A stretch of 64,000 nt of DNA. It comes from CAXWPM01 sp965206125. Lineage in GTDB: Bacteria > Acidobacteriota > Terriglobia > 20CM-2-55-15. The position numbers and the translations under genes were made by a program. The DNA lies in contig CBDBIN010000037.1 in assembly GCA_965206125.1 (NCBI GenBank), positions 62,001 through 126,000 of the forward strand, written 5' to 3'. Every line of letters starts with the position of its first letter. Position 1 is the stretch's first letter. Below, in pieces: positions 41,430 to 48,786 of this stretch. The notes beneath the pieces were generated by a model. That model did no database searches, was not told the DNA's origin, and was given only the letters and a program-made list of their open reading frames with translations.

Positions 41430-43790
41430 TCAGTCCTCGTCCGCCCGGATGGTGAAATCGTCGGGCGGCGTCGCGCCCAGCAGGTGCTCGACGAAATAAT
41501 CCCACCGGCGGCGTACCATGTAGGGTTCGTTGCCGAAGCCGTGGCCGCGGTTGGGGAACATGATGAGATCGAAATCCTTGTTCGCCGCGATCAGCGCATC
41601 GACGACGACCAGGGTGCTGTAGAACGGAACGTTGGTATCCATGGTTCCGTGCGCCAATAGCAGTTTGCCCTGAAGATTCTCGGCAAACAACTGGTTGGCC
41701 TGGTTGTCGTAGTTCGTTTCTCCGTCCTCGTTGACGGTCAGCAGGCCCTGCCACTTTTCAGCCCAGTCGTCCTCATAAAGCCGATTGTCATGGTTCCCCG
41801 CCTGTGACACGCCGACTTTGAAGAAGTCCGGATACTGGAACATGCCCGACGCTGTCGCGTAACCGCCGCCGGAGTGGCCATAGATGCCGGCACGATCGAT
41901 ATCGATCCAATCGTAGCGCTCGGCCAGCTGCCGCATCCCGGTCACCTGATCCGGAAGCGTGTTGTCGCCCATGTTGCCGTAGTAGGCCTCGTGGAATTCC
42001 TTTGATCGCCAGGGCGTCCCCATACCATCTATCTTGACGACGATAAAGCCCAACTCGGCAATGGCCTGGGCGTCACCGCGCGCCGTCGAGAAATTCCGGC
42101 TGCCGACGCTTCCGGTCTGTGGACCGGGATAAATACTGTTGATGATCGGGTATCTCCGTGACGAGTCGAGGTTCGTTGGTACGAACATCAACCCGTAAAG
42201 ATCGGTCACGCCATCGCGGGCCTTGACCCGGAAAGGCACCGGCGGCCGCCAGCCGGTCTCCCGAAGCCGGGAGACATCGGCCGTTTCAAGCTCCATGATC
42301 AACTCGCCGTCCGCCTTGCGCAGAACGGCGGTAGGGGGCATATCAGGACGGGAATATCTGTCGACGAAGTATTCGCCGGACTCGGACAGTGCGATCGAGT
42401 GATTGGCGTCTTCGGGCGTGAGTAGTTCGGGTTCACCCCCGTCGAAGCTGACGCGGTACAGGTGCAGGAAATAGGGGTCGCGACCCTCGCGGCCGACACC
42501 CTCGATATACAGCATCCGGTTCTCGCGGTCGACGCGGACGATCTCAGTGACGTTCCATTCGCCGCTCGTAATCGCGTGCTTTACGCGTCCGGTTCCGAGA
42601 TCGTACATGTAGAGATGGCCCCAGTTCGTGCGCTGGGAGTACCAGATGACCTCGTTCGAGGCCGGAAGAAACCGCCAGTTCACTCCCCCGTTACCCGATT
42701 CGAAGAACGCTTCCTCTGTTTCTTCGAGGATGTCCTGCACGATACCGGTCGAAGTGTCGGCGACTCGCAGCTGCTCCTGCTTGTGGTCCCGCGACGTCGA
42801 TACGAACGCGAGCCGTTCCCCGTCAGCGCTCCACTGCACGTCGGCCCATTGGCCTCCGCAAACGACATGGTCGCAGTTCGTCGAACGGTGCGGATCCGGC
42901 GCCATCTGAAATCGCACCATCTCGCCTGATTCGACGTCGATGACGACAGGCTCGATCGTGAAGATGTGTTCGTCGCCAGGAAGCGGGTACTTCCATGCCT
43001 CGAGGTTGGGATGCCCCACCTGAGTCCCCACCAGGTACATCTCGCCTACGTTCCGCCCGTCATGCTGGAATGTGGCGATCTTCGTTGAGTCGGGAGACCA
43101 CACGACGACGGGCCGGTCGCTCTTGGTCCAACCCGCGTTGTTCGTCGCGTAGCCGTAGTCCAGGATGCCGTCGGTCGTGAGCTGTCGCTCTTCATTGGTC
43201 TGGGTATCGCGGACCCAAAGGTTGTTTTCACGGGTAAACGCCGCTAGGGCGCCGTCGCGTGACGGTGCAATCGGGGGCCCCCCACGCCCGCCGCGACCGC
43301 CGCGGCCTCCCCGTCCACCGGAACGGTCTGCGGCAACTCCACGACATGCGTAACTCTCGAAATCGCACTCAAAGCGCCCGTCCTCGACGTTGATCGAGAT
43401 TCGCCGCATGTCCTCGGAGAACTGGATCTGGTTGAACGGAAGATCGTAAGCGGTGTAGTTGGTACCGGTGACACGAGACAGCCCGCCGGCCAGTTGCTCA
43501 TGATCGAACGCGGCATCACGCGTCCCATTCGCCGGATCGACCAGAAAGAACTCGTTTCCCCTCTCGGTCGTCACCCGATACCAGAACCGCTCATCAGGCA
43601 GCCAGTTCGGCTGAACGCCGGTCCGGAGCACGAGGTCGTTCGTGTTGTAGCTCATGAACTGTTCTGCGCGGGCGTACTCCTCGGCGGTCACGGTGTCAGG
43701 CCTGAAGGCCTCCTGGGCGCCCAGGGGCAAGGCAAGCAAGAACGTCGCTATCAGAACGAACACATGGATGGGCTTAACGGACGGTCGCAT
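41430..43790 (-). CDS. Secreted S9 family (dipeptidyl peptidase IV-like) serine peptidase
   Basis: ATG 43790 was chosen for its GGAGG ribosome-binding site and clean signal peptide (KPIHVFVLIATFLLALPLGAQ). The 786-residue protein has a beta-propeller of the DPP4 N-terminal type, and a hydrolase domain with Ser near 640 in 'YGHSGGGYATASGM', Asp near 718 in 'AHGTMDTNVP' and His near 750 in 'PNRGHGFGN'. It would cleave dipeptides or short peptides in the periplasm or outside. A Gly-Arg-Gly tract (coded at about 43276-43323) interrupts the propeller. It diverges from the PhyH gene. Confidence 0.92.
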   Translation of the reverse strand: MRPSVKPIHVFVLIATFLLALPLGAQEAFRPDTVTAEEYARAEQFMSYNTNDLVLRTGVQPNWLPDERFWYRVTTERGNEFFLVDPANGTRDAAFDHEQLAGGLSRVTGTNYTAYDLPFNQIQFSEDMRRISINVEDGRFECDFESYACRGVAADRSGGRGGRGGRGGRGGPPIAPSRDGALAAFTRENNLWVRDTQTNEERQLTTDGILDYGYATNNAGWTKSDRPVVVWSPDSTKIATFQHDGRNVGEMYLVGTQVGHPNLEAWKYPLPGDEHIFTIEPVVIDVESGEMVRFQMAPDPHRSTNCDHVVCGGQWADVQWSADGERLAFVSTSRDHKQEQLRVADTSTGIVQDILEETEEAFFESGNGGVNWRFLPASNEVIWYSQRTNWGHLYMYDLGTGRVKHAITSGEWNVTEIVRVDRENRMLYIEGVGREGRDPYFLHLYRVSFDGGEPELLTPEDANHSIALSESGEYFVDRYSRPDMPPTAVLRKADGELIMELETADVSRLRETGWRPPVPFRVKARDGVTDLYGLMFVPTNLDSSRRYPIINSIYPGPQTGSVGSRNFSTARGDAQAIAELGFIVVKIDGMGTPWRSKEFHEAYYGNMGDNTLPDQVTGMRQLAERYDWIDIDRAGIYGHSGGGYATASGMFQYPDFFKVGVSQAGNHDNRLYEDDWAEKWQGLLTVNEDGETNYDNQANQLFAENLQGKLLLAHGTMDTNVPFYSTLVVVDALIAANKDFDLIMFPNRGHGFGNEPYMVRRRWDYFVEHLLGATPPDDFTIRADED

Positions 43791-43845
43791 TTTGGTCCTC
43801 CGTGGGGGAAAATGGTCGGAACCGAGAGTATCAAAAACGAGACAT

Positions 43846-44676
43846 ATGGAGACAGGTTCCAGACATTTCGTGACGGAAGCCGTTGTGCGAACTTTCGAGA
43901 CGGATGGCGTCGTCCTTCTGCCGGGCGTCATCGATTCGAACTGGCTGGATCGACTCCAGGCGGCGGTCGAGCGTGACATCGCCCACCCCGGACCGCACTT
44001 CCACGGATACCGGCCGCGGGATGGCCGCGGTGGTTTTCATGGCAGCATGCGGCTCTGGGAACACGATACGGACTTCCGCGACTACTGCGAGAGCTCACCG
44101 CTTCCGGCTATGGCGGCCGCGCTGTTGAAGACCGACAAAGTGAACCTGTTCTACGACCAACTGTTCGTCAAGGAACCCGAGACGCCGACACGCACGCGGT
44201 GGCACAACGATCAGCCGTACTGGCCTGTTCGTGGATGGCCGGTCATGTCGTTCTGGCTGGCGTTGGATCCGGTTACCAGCCGGAGCGGTGCGCTGGAGTT
44301 CATCCGGGGTTCCCACCTGTGGGACCGCTGGTTCCAGCCTGAGGCGTTCGCCCCGGGCGGGGCCGAGTACGAAAAAGGCCCCGGGTATGAACCGATACCC
44401 GACTTCGAGGCGGAAAGAAAGACACACGATATTCTGTGCTTCGACATGCAGCCCGGCGATGTGGTTGCGTTCCATGCGTTGATGGTTCACGGAGCCGGGG
44501 GGAACGACCGGTCCGATGTGCGTCGCCGCGGGTACGCGGTCCGCTACTGCGGTCGCGACGCAACGTACTATGCGGGCCCGGGTACGAATGGCGACCTCTG
44601 CAATCCGGGGCTGACAGACGGAGACGCACTCGACAGCGACCAGTACCCGGTCGTCTGGAAACGGATGCCCCGATGA
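43846..44676 (+). CDS. Phytanoyl-CoA dioxygenase (PhyH) family Fe(II)/2-oxoglutarate oxygenase
   Basis: ATG 43846 gives 276 residues; an upstream frame to 43654 would overlap the divergent peptidase gene. The metal facial triad is visible as HxD in 'TRWHNDQPYWPVRG' and the distal His in 'FHALMVHGAGGNDR', followed by Arg in 'RRRGYAVRY' that could hold 2-oxoglutarate. 'SRSGALEFIRGSHLW' is typical of the family. The substrate is unknown. The stop overlaps the next ATG, starting a run of linked genes. Confidence 0.88.
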   Translation: METGSRHFVTEAVVRTFETDGVVLLPGVIDSNWLDRLQAAVERDIAHPGPHFHGYRPRDGRGGFHGSMRLWEHDTDFRDYCESSPLPAMAAALLKTDKVNLFYDQLFVKEPETPTRTRWHNDQPYWPVRGWPVMSFWLALDPVTSRSGALEFIRGSHLWDRWFQPEAFAPGGAEYEKGPGYEPIPDFEAERKTHDILCFDMQPGDVVAFHALMVHGAGGNDRSDVRRRGYAVRYCGRDATYYAGPGTNGDLCNPGLTDGDALDSDQYPVVWKRMPR

Positions 44677-45350
44677 CGGAAGTTCATGTCTATATCCCGA
44701 CAAGCGCTTCCCAGGTCGGGGCGATGTACGGGGCCGGATCGGAAGCGCCGGGGAGTCCCGTCATCACACTACTCCGGGCCCGGGCTGCAAGACTCCTTGA
44801 CGCCTGGATGAACGGGAACCACGCTCCTCATGTCGTCCTGGGCAACTGGCATCCCCGAATGGTTGGCCTGGGTCCCGAGGAGATTCTCGAGACTGATCCC
44901 ACCCTCGGAGACGCGCTCCTGGCGGTCGTCCGGGAACATGGATTTAACGACATCGAAGAAGCGGAGCGCGAAGGAGCAGAAACCCTGGACCCTGAATTCG
45001 AACGGGCGGTGGACCAGACGGTGAACGGTGAGGTCGACGATCTGTCCGATGCGATTGACCGGCAGCCGGATCTGGGGAACCGAACATCGGCCTACGGACA
45101 TCGCGCCACGCTGCTGCACTACGTCGCGGCCAACGGGGTCGAGACCGTTCGGCAGAGAGTGCCGTCCAACGCCGTCGACGTCGTGAACCTGCTGGTCGGG
45201 CGAGGAGCCGACGTCAACGCGCGTGCGCGCATGTACGGCGGTTGGCACACCCCACTGCCGCTGCTGACGTCGAGTGCTCATCCGAAGGCTGCAGGGCTGA
45301 TGGAAGCACTTGTCGACGTGTTGGCAAAACACGGAGCGAACGAAGAATGA
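44673..45350 (+). CDS. Ankyrin-repeat-containing hypothetical protein
   Basis: ATG 44673 overlaps the PhyH stop (ATGA) and gives 225 residues. The N-terminal 100 residues match nothing I know. The C-terminal part has ankyrin-like units: 'RTSAYGHRATLLHYVAANGVE' and 'VDVVNLLVGRGADVNARARMYGG', ending 'LVDVLAKHGANEE'. It is predicted cytoplasmic, and probably binds another protein. Overlaps on both sides indicate co-expression with PhyH and the glycine-zipper protein. Confidence 0.78.
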   Translation: MTEVHVYIPTSASQVGAMYGAGSEAPGSPVITLLRARAARLLDAWMNGNHAPHVVLGNWHPRMVGLGPEEILETDPTLGDALLAVVREHGFNDIEEAEREGAETLDPEFERAVDQTVNGEVDDLSDAIDRQPDLGNRTSAYGHRATLLHYVAANGVETVRQRVPSNAVDVVNLLVGRGADVNARARMYGGWHTPLPLLTSSAHPKAAGLMEALVDVLAKHGANEE

Positions 45351-45562
45351 CGAGCAAGAAACAAGAAGACGAGAATCGACAGACCCAGTCCATCGGGCTT
45401 GGAGTTGCGCTGGGAACCGCTTTCGGCACGATAATCGGGGCAGTGATCGGCGCGACGACTGGCAACGTGGGCTTCTGGGTGGCCATCGGTGTTGCGACTG
45501 GGGCGGGAGTCGGCGTGGCGATTGGCGCGGCGATTGGCGCGGCAATGGGCCAGAAAGAGTAG
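45347..45562 (+). CDS. Small glycine-zipper membrane protein
   Basis: ATG 45347 overlaps the ankyrin gene stop (ATGA). The 71-residue protein has a charged N-terminus (TSKKQEDENRQTQ) and then two hydrophobic helices full of GxxxG-type spacing ('GVALGTAFGTIIGAVIGATTG' and 'GVATGAGVGVAIGAAIGAAMG'). It should sit in the membrane and pack as helical hairpins or oligomers. No function is known. Confidence 0.75.
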   Translation: MTSKKQEDENRQTQSIGLGVALGTAFGTIIGAVIGATTGNVGFWVAIGVATGAGVGVAIGAAIGAAMGQKE

Positions 45563-45570
45563 GCGCTCGT

Positions 45571-46455
45571 GTGATCGATTGGGAGGAGCTCCGCCGGGAG
45601 AATCCGGACCTCGAATTGGGGACTGAGCAAGCACTCGGCGAGGGCTGGGTCTCGCGCTCCTTTGTCGTCGACGACGCGCTCGTGTTTCGCTTTCCGAAAC
45701 GAGCTGACTCATGGCCGGAATACGACCGCGAGATCAAGTTCCTGGACTTCGCCGCCGACAGCCTCCCATTGGAGGTACCGCACTATCTGAGGACTCGTCG
45801 GGAGTCTCCCGGCTCGCCGCACGGATACGCCGTCTATCGGTATCTTCCGGGAGAACCGTTTGATCCCGCCTCCCTGTCGCCGCATAGGCGGACGGAGGCA
45901 GCGACGGCGCTGGCGTCCTTCCTCCGTTCGCTCCACAGATTGGACCCACCGGTTGAACTGGCGGGCAAGATGCCTTCGGAGGATCTTCTGGCCTACGCGC
46001 GATCCGGGCGCGAGGCAGCCGAACGGGAAGTTATCCCCTACCTCAGCCAGGAGGAAACCCGGGCGCTGCGCCAGCAATTCTCCTGGTTCATCGAAGATTC
46101 AGATAACCAACCCGTCAGAAGAGTCGTCGTCCACGCGGACCTGTCCCGTGACCACCTCTTGGTTCGCAATCAGCGCCTTTGTAGCGTCCTCGACTTCGGG
46201 GACGTGTCCTGGTGCGACCCGGACTATGACTTCACCTACATCTACGAAGACTTTGGTGCGGAATTCACAGTCGAAGTTGCGTCGGCCTATGGTCACCCCA
46301 ACCCGAAAGGGCTGTTGCTCAAGACCCACTACTTTGCGATCGCGGATGAGATCGACGCGGTCGTCAACGGCCCTGGGCGAGCGCCCGCGGAATCGATCGA
46401 TACCGCGTGGGCCCAGTTAAGGAGCCTGCTGCATACCGATGCGACCTCATCATAG
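45571..46455 (+). CDS. Aminoglycoside phosphotransferase-family (APH) kinase
   Basis: GTG 45571, nine bases after the previous stop, gives 294 residues. The kinase-like fold shows 'LGEGWVSRSFVVDDALVFRFPK' (ATP lobe), catalytic loop 'VVVHADLSRDHLLVRN' and 'SVLDFGDVSWCDPDYDFTYIYED' (metal Asp). The Asp-His-Leu-Leu end of the catalytic loop, in place of the usual Gly-Asn, resembles APH(2'')-type enzymes. The natural substrate may be a sugar, an amino alcohol or an aminoglycoside; resistance is not implied by sequence alone. Confidence 0.85.
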   Translation: MIDWEELRRENPDLELGTEQALGEGWVSRSFVVDDALVFRFPKRADSWPEYDREIKFLDFAADSLPLEVPHYLRTRRESPGSPHGYAVYRYLPGEPFDPASLSPHRRTEAATALASFLRSLHRLDPPVELAGKMPSEDLLAYARSGREAAEREVIPYLSQEETRALRQQFSWFIEDSDNQPVRRVVVHADLSRDHLLVRNQRLCSVLDFGDVSWCDPDYDFTYIYEDFGAEFTVEVASAYGHPNPKGLLLKTHYFAIADEIDAVVNGPGRAPAESIDTAWAQLRSLLHTDATSS

Positions 46456-46497
46456 GGATGGACGCGCTCAGGACCACTACAATAGAAGCTGGCCAAC

Positions 46498-47829
46498 ATG
46501 ATCGGCACTACGGTATCTCACTATAAGATTCTCGAAGAGTTGGACCGGGGTGGCTTCGGCGTTGTCTACAAGTGCGCCGACGTGCGTCTGGGTCGCTTCG
46601 TCGCCGTGAAGTTTCTCCACGAGAAGTGGTCCCAGGAGAGTGGCGCACTGAAGCGCTTTCAGCAAGAGGCACGGGCCGCCTCGGCGCTGAACCACTCCAA
46701 CATCTGCACGATTCACGATATCGACGAACACGAAGGCCGGCCGTTCATCGTAATGGAGTTTCTGGAGGGTGCGACTCTGGCGCACCATCTTAAAGACGAA
46801 GTCGGCGGACGTGACTTCGAGGCACCTACGCTCCCTCTGACCATGCAGCAGATCTCCCTCGTGGGATCCCAAACCGCCGACGCGCTCGACGCGGCGCATA
46901 AGGCGGGAATCCTGCATCGCGACATCAAGCCCGCAAACATATTTCTTACGACGAGTGGACAGGTCAAACTACTCGACTTCGGCCTCGCAAAGTTCACCCA
47001 CCCGGTTCGACGTGCCCCGGACGCAAATACTTTGTCACAGGACCTTACAGCGGCGGGCATCGCGGTGGGAACGATCGCTTACATGTCGCCCGAACAGCTT
47101 GAAGGTGGCCACCTCGATGCGGGCACCGATATCTTCTCGCTCGGGACGGTGCTCTACGAGATGGCGGCCCGACGCCATCCCTTTATCGGGCGCAGCACGG
47201 GCAGCACGATCGCCAATGTCCTGAAGGAGGAGCCACCTCAGCTTGCCGATATCGCTCCCGAAGTGCCGCAGTCACTGGGACGGATAATTCTCCGGTGCCT
47301 CCGAAAGGATCGCGACGAGCGGTACGCGTCGGTCGGCGAACTGGCAAACGATCTCCGAAGCGAGCCGACCCGTTCCAACGAGGCAAGAGGGGAGGCAACA
47401 CAACCGGAGCTTCGCCTGTCCGGATCGACTGCCCGTGTCACGTTCCTTCTGATCCAATGTGGCTACCTGGCGCTGTACATCGCGACGCTGTTTTATGTCG
47501 ATACTGCCGCCGCTGGGATCGGGAGGGACTTTGGAATCGCCCCAGGCGTTGGCCTGCCGGTGTTGATCGTGCTCGCTCTAGTCGGGATTGCCGTGCGCCT
47601 TTATCTCGCGTCCTCAGTCGGGCTCGATCACCCGGAAGCCGGGACAAAGTTCCGAACGCTGTTCCCCTTCCTGCTGGTGTTCGACGCCGTTTGGGCGGCC
47701 TCGCCTCTGCTACTTGCGCATCGGATCGGTCTTGGCCTGGCGATGGCCGCCACCGCCGGACTGGCGTACGTCCCTTTTTCTCAACGGACATTGATCCGCG
47801 CCGCGTATCGTCCTCCCGGCGGCGACTAG
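46498..47829 (+). CDS. Ser/Thr protein kinase (Hanks type) with C-terminal membrane segments
   Basis: The 443-residue protein has a complete kinase domain (residues 8-275): 'LDRGGFGVVYKCADVRLGRF' (P-loop), 'VAVKFLHEKW' (Lys), 'GILHRDIKPANIFL' (catalytic loop), 'VKLLDFGLAKF' (DFG) and 'IAYMSPEQLEGG'. Four hydrophobic segments follow ('FLLIQCGYLALYIATLFYV', 'GVGLPVLIVLALVGIAVRLYL', 'LLVFDAVWAASPLLLAHRIG'), so the kinase is tethered at the inner membrane with no extracellular PASTA sensor. The N-terminus is the form common in Acidobacteria and Gemmatimonadetes. A TACAAT box lies 14 bases before the ATG. Confidence 0.92.
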   Translation: MIGTTVSHYKILEELDRGGFGVVYKCADVRLGRFVAVKFLHEKWSQESGALKRFQQEARAASALNHSNICTIHDIDEHEGRPFIVMEFLEGATLAHHLKDEVGGRDFEAPTLPLTMQQISLVGSQTADALDAAHKAGILHRDIKPANIFLTTSGQVKLLDFGLAKFTHPVRRAPDANTLSQDLTAAGIAVGTIAYMSPEQLEGGHLDAGTDIFSLGTVLYEMAARRHPFIGRSTGSTIANVLKEEPPQLADIAPEVPQSLGRIILRCLRKDRDERYASVGELANDLRSEPTRSNEARGEATQPELRLSGSTARVTFLLIQCGYLALYIATLFYVDTAAAGIGRDFGIAPGVGLPVLIVLALVGIAVRLYLASSVGLDHPEAGTKFRTLFPFLLVFDAVWAASPLLLAHRIGLGLAMAATAGLAYVPFSQRTLIRAAYRPPGGD

Positions 47830-47954
47830 GAGCCCGTGGCACAAGCCAGCGGGTTCGGTTTCTCCTGATCGTTTTCAGCGAATGACCACTCGATAAGCTC
47901 TCAATAAACGACCGGACAGCCGCAACCAACCCACATGAAGGAAACTTCCTGTTC

Positions 47955-47984
47955 TTGACATGCAACCCTTAAGTTGCATATTAT
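47955..47984 (+). promoter_or_regulatory. Promoter with embedded ArsR-type operator
   Basis: TTGACA (47955-47960), an 18-base spacer and TATTAT (47979-47984) form a strong promoter. The spacer is almost exactly filled by the palindrome ATGCAAC-CCTTAA-GTTGCAT (47960-47979), an obvious operator for the ArsR gene that starts at 47991. Bound repressor would block RNA polymerase, so autoregulation is expected. Only six bases separate the -10 box from the ATG. Confidence 0.8.
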
Positions 47985-47990
47985 CCCCCC

Positions 47991-48317
47991 ATGTTCGATG
48001 TCTTCTCAGCGGTCGCGGATCCGACCCGACGACTCATATTGGAACGGCTGCGCTCTGATGGCCCGCAGTCGGTCGGACAGTTGTCCGCACCCCTGCCTAT
48101 GAGTCGACAGGCCGTCACAAAGCACTTGAACATGCTTACCGAGGCGGGACTCATCGCCCAGGAGTGGCGGGGCCGTGAGCGCTTTCACCGGCTGCGCGCC
48201 AAGCCGCTCCGAAAGGTCGAAGACTGGCTCGCACCCTACGCTGCGGCTTGGGACCGCCGGCTCGCTCGCCTCGAACAACACCTGGATATGGAGACCGACG
48301 ATGACGTTGAAAATTGA
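47991..48317 (+). CDS. ArsR-family winged-helix repressor
   Basis: The 108-residue protein has the typical start 'FDVFSAVADPTRRLILERLRSDGPQSVGQL' and recognition helix 'PMSRQAVTKHLNMLTEAGLI'. There is no metal-binding Cys cluster of the arsenic or cadmium sensors. It is of the type found upstream of SRPBCC/AHSA1 proteins, here overlapping by 17 bases. It most likely represses its own operon through the palindrome in its promoter. There is no Shine-Dalgarno sequence because the transcript is predicted to begin at the ATG. Confidence 0.92.
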   Translation: MFDVFSAVADPTRRLILERLRSDGPQSVGQLSAPLPMSRQAVTKHLNMLTEAGLIAQEWRGRERFHRLRAKPLRKVEDWLAPYAAAWDRRLARLEQHLDMETDDDVEN

Positions 48318-48711
48318 TCGCACACTGGAACTCAAGGCGTCGCCCGAGCGTGTCTGGAAGGCGTTGGCGGACCCTGCGGAGCTCTGCCGCTGGTTCCCCC
48401 ACCGGGCGGAGTTCGAGCTTCAGCCCGGGACCGAAGGCTGGTTTGAATGGGACGACCATGGCCGTTATCCCCTTCGGATCGAGACGGTCGAACCTCCCCG
48501 CCGCCTGTCCTGGAAGTGGACCCACAAACCGGGCGCACCCTTCGACCCGGAGAACGCGACACTCGTCGAATGGACGTTGACGCCACGCGACGACGGTGGG
48601 ACGACACTTACGATGAGCGAGTCGGGCTTCAAGACCGAAGAACATCACAAAGACAACACCGGAGGATGGAACGCCGAGCTTGCCGAGCTTGAAGAATTAC
48701 TGGCGGCGTAA
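48301..48711 (+). CDS. SRPBCC (AHSA1-like) domain protein
   Basis: ATG 48301 lies inside the end of the ArsR gene. The 136-residue product is a complete START-like/AHSA1 fold: 'IDRTLELKASPERVWKALADPAELCRWFPH', 'RRLSWKWTHKPGAPFD' and a C-terminal helix 'GGWNAELAELEELLAA'. Such proteins bind hydrophobic ligands in a deep pocket. The pairing with ArsR suggests that the ligand, or the SRPBCC protein itself, relieves repression. Confidence 0.88.
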   Translation: MTLKIDRTLELKASPERVWKALADPAELCRWFPHRAEFELQPGTEGWFEWDDHGRYPLRIETVEPPRRLSWKWTHKPGAPFDPENATLVEWTLTPRDDGGTTLTMSESGFKTEEHHKDNTGGWNAELAELEELLAA

Positions 48712-48786
48712 ACGGGACAAGTTGTTGCATGTCTCGGCCAACGCCTTTGCGTATACTCGATCAAACATCTAGTGGGGGATCCAGTG

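Noticed and set aside
45571..46455. Antibiotic-resistance gene
   Set aside because: The APH-like fold is real, but many such kinases act on unrelated metabolites and nothing in the context (integron, IS, resistance neighbours) supports resistance.
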